From the NCBI RefSeq assembly GCF_038397775.1, contig NZ_CP151650.1:4960001-5024000 (forward strand): a stretch of DNA of 64,000 nucleotides. The letters are read 5' to 3'. The translations under genes were made by a program, and so were the position numbers. A model generated the notes under the pieces. That model did no database searches. It saw nothing but the letters and a program-made list of their open reading frames with translations, and was not told the DNA's origin. Below, one piece after another: positions 34,991 to 42,028 of the stretch. The stretch is from Pseudomonas sp. RC10. GTDB taxonomy: Bacteria > Pseudomonadota > Gammaproteobacteria > Pseudomonadales > Pseudomonadaceae. The first letter of the stretch is position 1, and each line of letters opens with the position of its first letter.

Positions 34991-35863
34991 CTCGTACCCG
35001 ATGTGGCCGTAGGTTGGGAACGGATTAGTACCGTTCTCAAGCGGGTCAGTGTGATCAGGGTAGAACACTACCCGGGGTGGTCGAGGAAGTTGCGGCGTGA
35101 AGCCGAAGCGGGCCCAGAGAGTCACACCTTTGCAAATGACGAAGTTGCCATTCGACTGGATTTGAGCAAATGCACCGGGATTATTGTAGGTACCGCTATT
35201 CCACAGTGCGGAACCATTAGCATCGAAGATGACAAAATTGCCGTCTGTCTGCATCGTCGCTCGCGCAGCACCTTTGCTACCCGTAGCGGTGTGCCACATG
35301 ACGAAACCGTCATTGCGATAAACAACCAGGTTGCCATCGTCCTGGAAGATCAGGAAGTAATTGCCCGCGTTGTACCGTTTGCCCCTTTCCAGATCGACAC
35401 CAGGACCGATCACATTCGCATCGCCAACGCTCGGAGTCAGTGGAATATTGGTGTTGTAGGCCCACAGAGCGATGATGTCGAGGAGCACCAAGTTTCCGTC
35501 ATCCTGTACCGAAAGGTGGACACGCTTGTCCTGCCCTTCGTAGAGAGTGCCTGCCGTGATGGTCGAGTACCACTGGAACGATTTCGGGCGGTTGTTCACG
35601 TAAAGCACTCGGTCAGTGAATACTTCAGCGATACCGTAAGGACCCAAGGTTACGACCGAGCCATATGGGCTACTTGAATCGCCCACCCACAGAGCCTTGC
35701 CCGCTGGGTAATCGTACAGCACGAAGTTGCCATCATCCTGTAGAACAGCTCGATACCGGCGGTTTGGTGACTGGATGTATTGATTCGGTCGAAGCGACGT
35801 GAGGGGCGGCAGCATTGACGCGCCGCTGTTTGTGAAGGGTACCGGATTTGGATAGCCGGACAT
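34985..35863 (-). CDS. Lectin-like bacteriocin (LlpA / L-type pyocin family)
   Basis: The 292-residue protein has tandem monocot-mannose-binding-lectin domains. QxDxNxVxY-type sugar motifs occur at residues 42-50 (QDDGNFVLY), 120-128 (QDDGNLVLL), 174-182 (QDDGNLVVY), 205-213 (QTDGNFVIF) and degenerate at 236. Length, lack of a signal peptide and the C-terminal LWARFGF followed by a short tail ending in Phe match putidacin L1/LlpA proteins as I remember them. Those kill related Pseudomonas after binding surface D-rhamnan and BamA. It starts nine bases after the Com-like stop, with the Shine-Dalgarno inside that junction. A phage adhesin is the alternative. Confidence 0.8.
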   Translation of the reverse strand: MSGYPNPVPFTNSGASMLPPLTSLRPNQYIQSPNRRYRAVLQDDGNFVLYDYPAGKALWVGDSSSPYGSVVTLGPYGIAEVFTDRVLYVNNRPKSFQWYSTITAGTLYEGQDKRVHLSVQDDGNLVLLDIIALWAYNTNIPLTPSVGDANVIGPGVDLERGKRYNAGNYFLIFQDDGNLVVYRNDGFVMWHTATGSKGAARATMQTDGNFVIFDANGSALWNSGTYNNPGAFAQIQSNGNFVICKGVTLWARFGFTPQLPRPPRVVFYPDHTDPLENGTNPFPTYGHIGYEF

Positions 35864-35872
35864 AAATTCACC

Positions 35873-36055
35873 TTAATACGAATGATTTTTCACGGAGGAC
35901 TCCGCATTCATGTCGCTCAAAGGCGATGGCTCGGGGCTCTTGGCCCTCACATGATTCAACGTCCCGCATCGGGAACACTTGATCTGGAGCTCGGTCATCT
36001 CACCGATTCGGGCGAGAAGTCTTTTGCACTTTCCACATCTGCAATCTTTTAACAT
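35873..36055 (-). CDS. Com-like zinc-finger translational regulator
   Basis: The 60-residue protein MLKDCRCGKCKRLLARIGEM has two CxxC knuckles (CRCGKC and IKCSRCGTLNH), the layout of Mu Com, which binds mom mRNA and opens its translation start. Its TAA stop at 35873-35875 forms part of the Shine-Dalgarno (TAAGGTG) of the lectin gene. I chose the ATG at 36055 because upstream codons run through two terminators. The target is inferred to be the lectin mRNA. Confidence 0.78.
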   Translation of the reverse strand: MLKDCRCGKCKRLLARIGEMTELQIKCSRCGTLNHVRAKSPEPSPLSDMNAESSVKNHSY

Positions 36056-36206
36056 CTGCAAAGCCTTTTGGTTTTCTGCTAGGCTCCGCCCCGCTCGCGC
36101 GAGCAGTGAGGGCCTTGGCTGGCTTGCAGGCTGGTTCTGCGATCTGGTGACTCTTTTGGGTGTGTCCGCACCCTCTGGAGTCGCCCTCTCTTTTCCCGCA
36201 CAAATG

Positions 36207-36236
36207 AAAAAGCCCCGATCATGTCGGGGCTTTTTT
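36207..36236. terminator. Bidirectional terminator upstream of com
   Basis: The stem AGCCCCGA-TCATG-TCGGGGCT has A and T runs on both sides, so it can act in either direction between the Q-position gene and the com-lectin unit. Confidence 0.8.
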
Positions 36237-36251
36237 GTTTCTCGCGGGCAA

Positions 36252-36279
36252 CAAAAAACCCGGCTTTTGGCCGGGTTTT
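36252..36279 (-). terminator. Second terminator after the Q-position gene
   Basis: The stem AACCCGGC-TTTT-GCCGGGTT is followed by T residues on the minus strand. With the hairpin at 36207 it forms a tandem stop, the arrangement expected where Q-type antitermination acts. Confidence 0.75.
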
Positions 36280-36336
36280 CGTATTCAGGTGCAACTTCGC
36301 AATATGGGAAAATGATGTCGCTAGCCGAGCGGGAAG

Positions 36337-36927
36337 TCAAGCGGCTGTTTTCATCTCGTAAATCAGCCCAGCAACCGGGCTCAGTGCCATGCGGTCAAGA
36401 TCCTCGCAGCACTCGAAGCAAGTCTTGATAAATCCCTCCCATTCCCGCGCCCAGCGAACCGATTCAATCCTTACCCCGTAGTGATCAAACAGCCACGCCC
36501 GGAAAGTCTCCGGCTTGGCCAACGGATCAGGGTTCGCGGACTGCCCGCCCTGGTGCATGTGCTGGTAGCGGTACATCACCCCCTTTGCCACGAACACCGC
36601 CTTGGCCTTCTTTAAGGCCGTCATGCGCGGCATCTTCGACAGGGTCATGCCGTAAACCACCTCCTCCGCCGCCTCTCGGATGTCCTCGTCGCGCTGGGCC
36701 GCGTACATGAAATCCCCGAAGACGCGAACCTGTGGATGGATCTTGTCGATGACCGACTGAAACCAGCCCGCCAACGTGCTATGTGCGGCGAGGTCTGCGG
36801 TCACTCCCCGGTCGGTGATCTGAACCGCCGTGCCGAGCAGGCAACGTTCCTCCAGTCCGACCAAGCTACTTCGAAACGGGTTGTACCCGCAGTCATGCCA
36901 AACCTGCCTGGCTGAGTTCAAATTCAC
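36337..36927 (-). CDS. Hypothetical protein at the Q (late antiterminator) position
   Basis: The 196-residue protein starts with GTG at 36927 behind a strong GGGGGAG Shine-Dalgarno (MNLNSARQVWHDCGYNPFRSS). It is helical with several Cys but shows no recognised domain. It is the last gene of the early leftward operon, right after rusA and just before tandem terminators and the late genes, where lambdoid phages carry Q. A Q-like function is inferred from position only. Confidence 0.6.
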   Translation of the reverse strand: MNLNSARQVWHDCGYNPFRSSLVGLEERCLLGTAVQITDRGVTADLAAHSTLAGWFQSVIDKIHPQVRVFGDFMYAAQRDEDIREAAEEVVYGMTLSKMPRMTALKKAKAVFVAKGVMYRYQHMHQGGQSANPDPLAKPETFRAWLFDHYGVRIESVRWAREWEGFIKTCFECCEDLDRMALSPVAGLIYEMKTAA

Positions 36928-36958
36928 GCTGGCTCCCCCCTGCGTAGTTTTGTGTAGA

Positions 36959-37414
36959 TCACGACGATTCGCCCATCAACGGGACGACGCGCACGGACAC
37001 ACCTGGTGTTTCACCGAAACGCTTGCTCTTGCTGACATTGACGACCTGTACATCGTCGACCCACACCACACCGTTCATGCCGTCGAAAATTGCTTTCTCA
37101 ACATTATCAACGTCCGGTTTCTTGGTCGGCATGACGGTGCCGGCGAGCGCCATCGCGGTTTTCTTCTTCGACCAGGACGCGGCCACGGCGACGATGATTT
37201 TCATCTCGACCAGCACAGGCCCAGCGATGAGTGCGCGTCCGGCCATGGCCTGCTGTGCGGTGATTGCGATGAGCGACTCGTAGTTCGCGGTTTTCTCTGG
37301 TGTGTATTGACGGGTGAACACTTTCCCATTGACGACACGGGATGAGGACTTGTGCCGCCCCTTACCGACTGGTTGGCCCGGCACAACAAAATTCACCGGT
37401 GTGAAATCGATCAT
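36959..37414 (-). CDS. rusA: RusA-family Holliday junction resolvase
   Basis: RusA is a phage-type endonuclease that cuts four-way DNA junctions during replication and recombination. The 151-residue protein has the family start NFVVPGQPVGKGRHKSSSR and the catalytic block TKKPDVDNVEKAIFDGMNGV plus VWVDDVQV, where the Asp residues bind metal. It overlaps a 30-codon gene by 4 bp and precedes the Q-position gene. Confidence 0.92.
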   Translation of the reverse strand: MIDFTPVNFVVPGQPVGKGRHKSSSRVVNGKVFTRQYTPEKTANYESLIAITAQQAMAGRALIAGPVLVEMKIIVAVAASWSKKKTAMALAGTVMPTKKPDVDNVEKAIFDGMNGVVWVDDVQVVNVSKSKRFGETPGVSVRVVPLMGESS

Positions 37415-37503
37415 GGCAGCGTCACCTGGTATTCGGCCGGTGTTACGGGTTTCTGGTAGGCGCGCTCCAGCACGGTGACGATTCGTTTCACCAAGTCACG
37501 CAT
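37411..37503 (-). CDS. 30-residue peptide between P-like gene and rusA
   Basis: The frame MRDLVKRIVTVLERAYQKPV starts at 37503 inside the end of the P-like gene and stops overlapping the rusA start (ATGA at 37411-37414). Tight coupling on both sides suggests it is translated, at least as a coupling ORF. No function known. Confidence 0.45.
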   Translation of the reverse strand: MRDLVKRIVTVLERAYQKPVTPAEYQVTLP

Positions 37504-38215
37504 GTGGGTCTCTCCGGATGTGCAGCTGCTTGAGCAGCATTGCGCGGGCGGCTTTGGGGTCGGTCGGGATCTGCAGGTCGTGGATCACCATTTCGGCGAG
37601 CTTGTGCGAGTGCTCCAGCTGGATCTGCTCACGCGGGCGGGCGGCGTCGTTGCCGATGCCAATGGCGATGTGTCCTGTCAGCGGCTGGCCGGTCTGGGCG
37701 CGGCGCAAGACGATTGCGTAGTTGCGCTCGAACCGCTGGAACAGCGCTTTGTCGCCTTGTTTGGCGGTTTTCAGGTCGAATGTGCTGGTGGCGATTGCAG
37801 CCACGCGCACCGCTTCGTGCAGGTACTTGCCGGTCAACGCTTGGTCCCACGCTTCGCCGGTGGTTGGCAGATCGTCGACGCGCTTGCACATGTCTGCGAA
37901 GTCGCTGGGTGCCGGTGGGAATTTGCATTCCTGCACCATCCGGTGCAGGCCGCGATTGATCGCCTCATCGCCAAAATCCTTGATCACCGACAGCCAAACG
38001 CGTCGAGCCATCTGCTCGGCTTTTTGGTCGCCGTAGTGCTTCTCGTACCAAGCCGGGAACGCGGTTTTCAAAGTGGCGAACACGCGCCGCACGGCCTGAC
38101 GCGCTTGGGTCTCAAGCGGCGTGACGTTCTCCGGCACCGGCTCACCAAGATGTGTCTGTGAGGATGTCATGAGCGTTGCGCGTGCGGCTTCGAGCAGATC
38201 GTCCACTGGCTTCAT
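37496..38215 (-). CDS. Replication protein P-like (helicase loader)
   Basis: The 239-residue protein resembles lambda P: QAVRRVFATLKTAFPAWYEKHYGDQ, AEQMARRVWLSVIKDFGDEAINRG and CKFPPAPSDFADMCK. Such proteins bring the host replicative helicase to the phage origin. The start at 38215 has a GGAGG Shine-Dalgarno eight bases upstream. It overlaps the initiator gene, which precedes it, by 74 bp, an unusually long overlap. Confidence 0.85.
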   Translation of the reverse strand: MKPVDDLLEAARATLMTSSQTHLGEPVPENVTPLETQARQAVRRVFATLKTAFPAWYEKHYGDQKAEQMARRVWLSVIKDFGDEAINRGLHRMVQECKFPPAPSDFADMCKRVDDLPTTGEAWDQALTGKYLHEAVRVAAIATSTFDLKTAKQGDKALFQRFERNYAIVLRRAQTGQPLTGHIAIGIGNDAARPREQIQLEHSHKLAEMVIHDLQIPTDPKAARAMLLKQLHIRRDPHA

Positions 38216-39173
38216 GGCCAAGGCCTCCGGATTGGTTTTTGACGTGTTGGTGTTTCAGTTGCTGGGCGAGCTTGTGCTCCCACTGCGCCTGGGTCTTGAG
38301 GTCGCTGGGGCGACTGATCCAGTACGAGCGGAATTCAAGAAGCTGGTCAGCGCGGAAGGTTTGTCCTGCAAGACCATTGCGGGTCAGGACAGCAGTGAAC
38401 GTTCGAGGATCAGGCTCCCACGCATCGGTCATGGCGAACTTGGGGCGCTCGGAATCATCGTCGGGGGGTGGAGCGCTTTGCTCGCGCACGCGTTGTGTGT
38501 GTTCTTTTATATCTGTATCTGTATCTTTATTTGTAGTAGACGTAGTAGCACTACCGTAGTCGCCAACGTAGCTACGTAGTTCATCTACGGTAGTAACTAC
38601 ACCGCCTGAAATGGCCTCAATCAGCCCTTTTATCGCGTCAGTTTTGTGGAACCACTCACCGTCGGCGTGAAATTCAGTCAGCGCTACGTGAACTGGCGTC
38701 TCTGACTTTTCTACGGTTTTTATCGTAGCTACTACGGAAAGTGCTACGCCGTGACTACGACGAAGCTCACTCAGACGAGCCCACGGGTTCTTCGAATAGC
38801 CGACTTTGACCAAGTCAGAAGATGGGTCGGTAACGAAATAGACGTAGCCCTTGTAACCGGTCAGCGAATCACCACCGGGTAAACTTTTACCGCGAGGTTT
38901 GGTTGTCACCGTTTCGATATCACGCTCGATTCTGAGGTGAATCCACTGCTCGCCGTCGTCTTCGAAAAACTCGGACAGTGCGCTCTCGATGTCTTTCCAA
39001 CGATCGACAGGAACGCGTGCAATCCGGGAAAGCCGTCCCTTCGGAATCGGCTTGCCGGTCTGCCAGTAGTTGAAGATCAGCAACAGATAGGCGCCGTGTT
39101 CTTCGGTGGTCAGATGCATCGTGTCCGCGAGGTAATCGGCAACGTACAGCTGCATGTATGGAAGCGCGGCCAT
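38142..39173 (-). CDS. Composite replication initiator: DUF1376 + T5orf172/GIY-YIG-like + DnaT-like domains
   Basis: The 343-residue protein has three parts. About residues 1-85 are DUF1376 (LPYMQLYVADYLADTMHLTTEEHG). About 105-195 resemble the T5orf172 branch of the GIY-YIG nucleases (KGYVYFVTDPSSDLVKVGYSKNPWARLSEL). About 265-320 resemble the DnaT DNA-binding domain (VLTRNGLAGQTFRADQLLEFR, WEHKLAQQL). It occupies the lambda O position upstream of the P-like gene. CTACG repeats inside the gene may be the origin. Confidence 0.82.
   Translation of the reverse strand: MAALPYMQLYVADYLADTMHLTTEEHGAYLLLIFNYWQTGKPIPKGRLSRIARVPVDRWKDIESALSEFFEDDGEQWIHLRIERDIETVTTKPRGKSLPGGDSLTGYKGYVYFVTDPSSDLVKVGYSKNPWARLSELRRSHGVALSVVATIKTVEKSETPVHVALTEFHADGEWFHKTDAIKGLIEAISGGVVTTVDELRSYVGDYGSATTSTTNKDTDTDIKEHTQRVREQSAPPPDDDSERPKFAMTDAWEPDPRTFTAVLTRNGLAGQTFRADQLLEFRSYWISRPSDLKTQAQWEHKLAQQLKHQHVKNQSGGLGHEASGRSARSRTRNAHDILTDTSW
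38531..38760. repeat. Iteron-like CTACG/CGTAG repeats, possible replication origin
   Basis: About eleven CTACG or CGTAG units occur in two clusters (38541-38589 and 38711-38759), spaced roughly 8-14 bp. They lie inside the replication initiator gene, as the lambda origin lies inside O. Confidence 0.45.
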
Positions 39174-39175
39174 CG

Positions 39176-39487
39176 TCAATCCCACCCTATCGGGCCAGGC
39201 CGCTTCTTCTCGGCCTTCAGGCCAAGTTCAGCCAGCGTTTCAACGGAGTGCAGGTAGGAGGCATTCACGACCACCGCCGTCTGCGGTACGAGCTGGATGC
39301 CGAGCAACGCAAGTACCTTGCACCAGCGCTCGATGTCGCCCTCTTTCCAGCGACTGACAGTTGATTCACTCAACCCGATTGCGTCGGCCACAACCTTCTG
39401 TCCTGCGGACAAGAGACGACTCAAGACCAAGGCTTCGAACTCCCGTGCTCTTGCGTCTACTTCGGGGCTCAATGAGGGCGTGGTCAT
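39176..39487 (-). CDS. CII-like transcriptional activator
   Basis: The 103-residue protein has the CII helix-turn-helix (SRLLSAGQKVVADAIGLSESTVSRWKEGDIERW) followed by KVLALLGIQLVP, as in lambda CII (IAMLGTEKTAEAVGVDKSQISRWK). CII activates repressor and integrase promoters during the lysogenic decision. It lies right after cro and before the initiator gene, the lambda order. Confidence 0.9.
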   Translation of the reverse strand: MTTPSLSPEVDARAREFEALVLSRLLSAGQKVVADAIGLSESTVSRWKEGDIERWCKVLALLGIQLVPQTAVVVNASYLHSVETLAELGLKAEKKRPGPIGWD

Positions 39488-39489
39488 GG

Positions 39490-39726
39490 TCAGGCCACCG
39501 ACCTGGTGAGAGGCTCTACAGATTCTGGTTCCGGAAATGCATCAGCCAGACTGCAAGCGGCTCCCAGTTCGTTCAGCGCCGCCACGATTTTGCGGCACTC
39601 GCTGAGCCCCGGCTTTCGCCTGCCAGTTTCGTAGTGGCCAATCGCGGCTTGGGTCAGTCCCACGCGGTCAGCCAGTTGGGTTTGAGTCACACCCGCCTGC
39701 TTGCGGATGGCTTTCAAGGCGCTCAT
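39490..39726 (-). CDS. Cro-like repressor
   Basis: The 78-residue protein is a single XRE helix-turn-helix (MSALKAIRKQAGVTQTQLADRVGLTQAAIGHYETGRRK). It is the first gene of the leftward early operon, divergent from the S24 repressor, with a GAGGAGG ribosome-binding site. The start at 39726 lies downstream of the PR-like promoter; the longer frame to 39783 would overlap it. Confidence 0.9.
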   Translation of the reverse strand: MSALKAIRKQAGVTQTQLADRVGLTQAAIGHYETGRRKPGLSECRKIVAALNELGAACSLADAFPEPESVEPLTRSVA

Positions 39727-39754
39727 GGCGGTCCTCCTCTGGATAGATTCGGCA

Positions 39755-39783
39755 AAAATACATTTTGTATTGATAGCCTGCAA
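39755..39783 (-). promoter_or_regulatory. PR-like promoter for cro
   Basis: On the minus strand TTGCAG, 17 bases, TATTTT. The perfect operator at 39758-39770 overlaps the -10 box, so repressor binding would block it. Confidence 0.7.
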
Positions 39784-39828
39784 AGATTAATACATGACGT
39801 GCGTTGTGTTAAAAAATACGGTCTGTAG
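39758..39828. promoter_or_regulatory. OR-like operator cluster between cro and the repressor gene
   Basis: A perfect 13-bp palindrome ATACATTTTGTAT lies at 39758-39770. Weaker relatives lie at 39790-39802 and 39816-39828 (ATACGGTCTGTAG). The consensus ATACR-N3-YGTAT recurs in the second cluster at 40932-41003. Confidence 0.75.
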
Positions 39829-39838
39829 CATTTCGCAC

Positions 39839-40477
39839 ATGACTGATTGGATAAAAGCTGTCCGCGATGCCATGGCTCGCCTGGACATAACGCAAGAGAA
39901 GCTCGCTGAGCGGATGGGGAAAACCCAAGGCGCGGTGGGCCACTGGCTGAATGGACGTCGTGAACCTGGTCTGACCGATATCAATCAGATGCTCGACATC
40001 GTCGGCCTACCACCGCTCGCGATAAGCCCTGGTTTGGAGGATGGGAGCAATCTCGGGCCAGCACTCCAACCTATTCGAGAGCCGCGTGACTATCCGCTGA
40101 TCAGTTGGGTCGAAGCGGGAGAAGTCACCGAAGCTCCAAGCCGGATCGGCGGCACACACGCTTGGATTGAATCGACCGAGAACGCGGGCTACGAGGCGTA
40201 CTGGTTGACCGTGAAAGGGCACTCAATGACCAGCAACGGGAATCCCTCATTCCCAGAGGGCTCGCTGATCTTGGTGAAGCCTGATTCCGAGATTATCAAC
40301 GGCAAATACTACGTCGTTGAGATGTTGGATACTGGTAAAAAAACTTTCAAACAGTACGTTGAAGACGCTGGCTACCGCTACTTGCGCCCGCTGAACGACA
40401 CCTACCGGACAATTGAAATCGACCACAATTGCCGATTTCTAGGGCGCGTCGTAGACACGAAAATGACTGGACTTTAG
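39839..40477 (+). CDS. CI-like lysogeny repressor, S24 autopeptidase
   Basis: The 212-residue protein has an N-terminal XRE helix-turn-helix (MARLDITQEKLAERMGKTQGAVGHWLNGRREPG) and a C-terminal S24 domain. The nucleophile Ser is in VKGHSMTSNG, the base Lys in TGKKTFKQY, and the Ala-Gly cleavage site in SWVEAGEVTEAP. RecA-stimulated cleavage would induce the prophage. The start at 39839 is the first codon with the DNA-binding domain intact. It is divergent from cro. Confidence 0.93.
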   Translation: MTDWIKAVRDAMARLDITQEKLAERMGKTQGAVGHWLNGRREPGLTDINQMLDIVGLPPLAISPGLEDGSNLGPALQPIREPRDYPLISWVEAGEVTEAPSRIGGTHAWIESTENAGYEAYWLTVKGHSMTSNGNPSFPEGSLILVKPDSEIINGKYYVVEMLDTGKKTFKQYVEDAGYRYLRPLNDTYRTIEIDHNCRFLGRVVDTKMTGL

Positions 40478-40500
40478 TCGCCAAAGTATCGATTTAGACG

Positions 40501-40524
40501 ACCCGGCCATGATGCCGGGTTTTT
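40501..40524 (+). terminator. Terminator of the repressor gene
   Basis: The stem ACCCGGC-CATGAT-GCCGGGT is followed by five T on the plus strand, 24 bp after the repressor stop. Confidence 0.85.
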
Positions 40525-40583
40525 ATCGCCGCCATAAGAGTACATTCGTACTCCTAAGTATTGCATTCTTGGATCCCTTCAAA

Positions 40584-40603
40584 TACTGTTTATTTATACA
40601 GTA
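40584..40603 (+). promoter_or_regulatory. LexA box upstream of the DUF1654 gene
   Basis: TACTGTTTATTTATACAGTA is a CTG-N10-CAG palindrome ending 20 bp before the ATG at 40623. Confidence 0.88.
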
Positions 40604-40622
40604 AACGCAAGGAGGTATCTCG

Positions 40623-40868
40623 ATGTCTGCCACATCACGCAAGCCTGCAACAAACCCTTACCAATCGCTCGTCAATCGCATTCAGCGCGCAATCATGGCG
40701 CCCGCTGCGCAGCTTGAGCGAACCGTTTGTCTCTATCGATCCCCCGATGAAGACGAGGGTCTATGGGACCAGCTCATCGACGAAATGAGCGAGGCCGATT
40801 CCGTCCGCACTGAACGCCTAGAAGATGGCGGCGTGCGCGTCACGTGGGATCCTCCGACAGACGACTGA
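40623..40868 (+). CDS. DUF1654 family protein, SOS-controlled
   Basis: The 81-residue protein (NPYQSLVNRIQRAIMAPAAQLERTVCLYR, then DGGVRVTWDPP) matches DUF1654, a family found mostly in Pseudomonas and its phages. A perfect AAGGAGGT Shine-Dalgarno and a LexA box lie directly upstream and a terminator follows, so it is a single-gene SOS unit next to the repressor. Function unknown. Confidence 0.88.
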   Translation: MSATSRKPATNPYQSLVNRIQRAIMAPAAQLERTVCLYRSPDEDEGLWDQLIDEMSEADSVRTERLEDGGVRVTWDPPTDD

Positions 40869-40887
40869 CCTCCCGCGCTGAAAGGAA

Positions 40888-40913
40888 GCCCGCCAGATGA
40901 GCGGGCTTTTTCA
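40888..40913 (+). terminator. Terminator of the DUF1654 gene
   Basis: The stem AGCCCGC/GCGGGCT is followed by five T on the plus strand. Confidence 0.85.
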
Positions 40914-40931
40914 TGCATCGCAAAAAATAAA

Positions 40932-41003
40932 ATACGTTTTGTATTGACCACAACAAATACATTTTGTACTTTTGATTGAGCGCCAACCACATACAAAACG
41001 TAT
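40932..41003. promoter_or_regulatory. OL-like operator cluster with PL-like promoter
   Basis: Three 13-bp operators occur: ATACGTTTTGTAT (40932-40944), ATACATTTTGTAC (40957-40969) and ATACAAAACGTAT (40991-41003). A promoter TTGACC-17-TACTTT at 40944-40972 reads rightward across the second site. It matches the operator sequence found between cro and the repressor gene. Confidence 0.82.
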
Positions 41004-41321
41004 TGGTGCGAACGCAAGCGAAACACGGCGAAAGCCACGTTCTTTAGTTCGACCCTCTGCCGGATCACCACCGGCCAGCAACATAGGTAGCGAGCCGAAC
41101 ACCTCAAGTTCGGTACAGGGGCGCCTCACCCCGTGGCCAGCAGCGTAGATGGCCCTGGATCAAAGAGTGCTGACGGACGGGTATGCCATACGTGGTCTGC
41201 GTCGCGGTTAGCTGTCGGGATTCAAGATCCCCCGAGAATGAGAATGCCGGCCCGCCGAGTGTGGGCCGGATGCTCTCCAGGTGGCCCTGCATTAGGGCCA
41301 CGCGGAAAGCAGGAGAGTGAG
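41004..41321 (+). other. Leader of the rightward early operon
   Basis: No gene is supported. An 8-bp perfect hairpin (GTGGCCCT-GCATT-AGGGCCAC, 41281-41301) without a T run lies 20 bp before the first gene and could be a leader or antitermination structure. No N-like gene is recognisable. Confidence 0.45.
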
Positions 41322-41483
41322 ATGAGACGACTGTTTTGCAGGTTCGTTTACTGGCTGATTGAGCCGCTGCTTGAACGGCTAGATCGGCGACGCCGCATGG
41401 CTCAAATCGTCAACGAATCGACCGGAATCACTTTGGGATTCCAAACTGATCAATCTTCGGAGCCGGAACATCGCTGCCAGTGA
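41322..41483 (+). CDS. Small basic protein, first gene of the rightward operon
   Basis: The 53-residue protein MRRLFCRFVYWLIEPLLERLDRRRRMAQ has a hydrophobic-basic N-terminus that could lie on the membrane. The ATG at 41322 follows an AGGAGAG ribosome-binding site. No family recognised. Confidence 0.6.
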   Translation: MRRLFCRFVYWLIEPLLERLDRRRRMAQIVNESTGITLGFQTDQSSEPEHRCQ

Positions 41484-41643
41484 CGATGCCGGAGAACACA
41501 CCATGTATGTGTCCGCATACAGCGCAAAAGCAAACTTGAAAAAGGGTTTGATTGGTTTTCGATTTGTGCGGTGCTTTCCCGGCAGCGATTTTGTCCAGCC
41601 CTTCAGCTCCGCAGCCAGGGCACTTCGGTTGCGCGATTTCCAT
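41428..41643 (-). CDS. Zinc-ribbon hypothetical protein
   Basis: The 71-residue protein MEIAQPKCPGCGAEGLDKIA has two zinc knuckles (CPGCG and CFCAVCGHIHG) in ribbon spacing. It is on the strand opposite to the operon and overlaps the end of the 41322 gene by 56 bp. No function known; the paired knuckles support it being real. Confidence 0.6.
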   Translation of the reverse strand: MEIAQPKCPGCGAEGLDKIAAGKAPHKSKTNQTLFQVCFCAVCGHIHGVFSGIVTGSDVPAPKIDQFGIPK

Positions 41644-42028
41644 TCGGTATTGCCTCAACGGTTGTAGGGACCATGAGGCTAGCACGGCCCGGCGTGGGTA
41701 AATATCCGGGCACCCAACAACGATTCACCACCCTGCACGGAGAATTTGCAGCCATGCACCATTAAGCGATTCACCTGCGTGTCGCCGTAAGCCTGAAGGC
41801 GGCGACCCAACATCCGGAGCAGGCAGCGGACAACTGGCCGTCGATGTCACCGCGCATCGGCCGAGAGGTAGGCCAACCCAAAGCCAAACGAACGGATCAG
41901 TGCCCGCACATGCGGAACCCTCCCCTCCCCCAACAAACCGCATTGGCAGGTGCCGGACTGGCTTTTCACGCCCAGCTTGGTCCCTGGTGCCCGGCGCCTG
42001 ACCAATGCGGTTTCACTGAGGCCAAATC
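41644..42028. other. Non-coding stretch in the early operon
   Basis: I see no supportable gene, promoter or terminator in these 385 bp. Open frames here lack ribosome-binding sites and family features. Confidence 0.4.

Noticed and set aside
41004..41321. A lambda N-type antiterminator gene at the start of the rightward operon
   Set aside because: No small Arg-rich ORF with a proper start lies here, and the first supported gene (41322) is only weakly similar in character.
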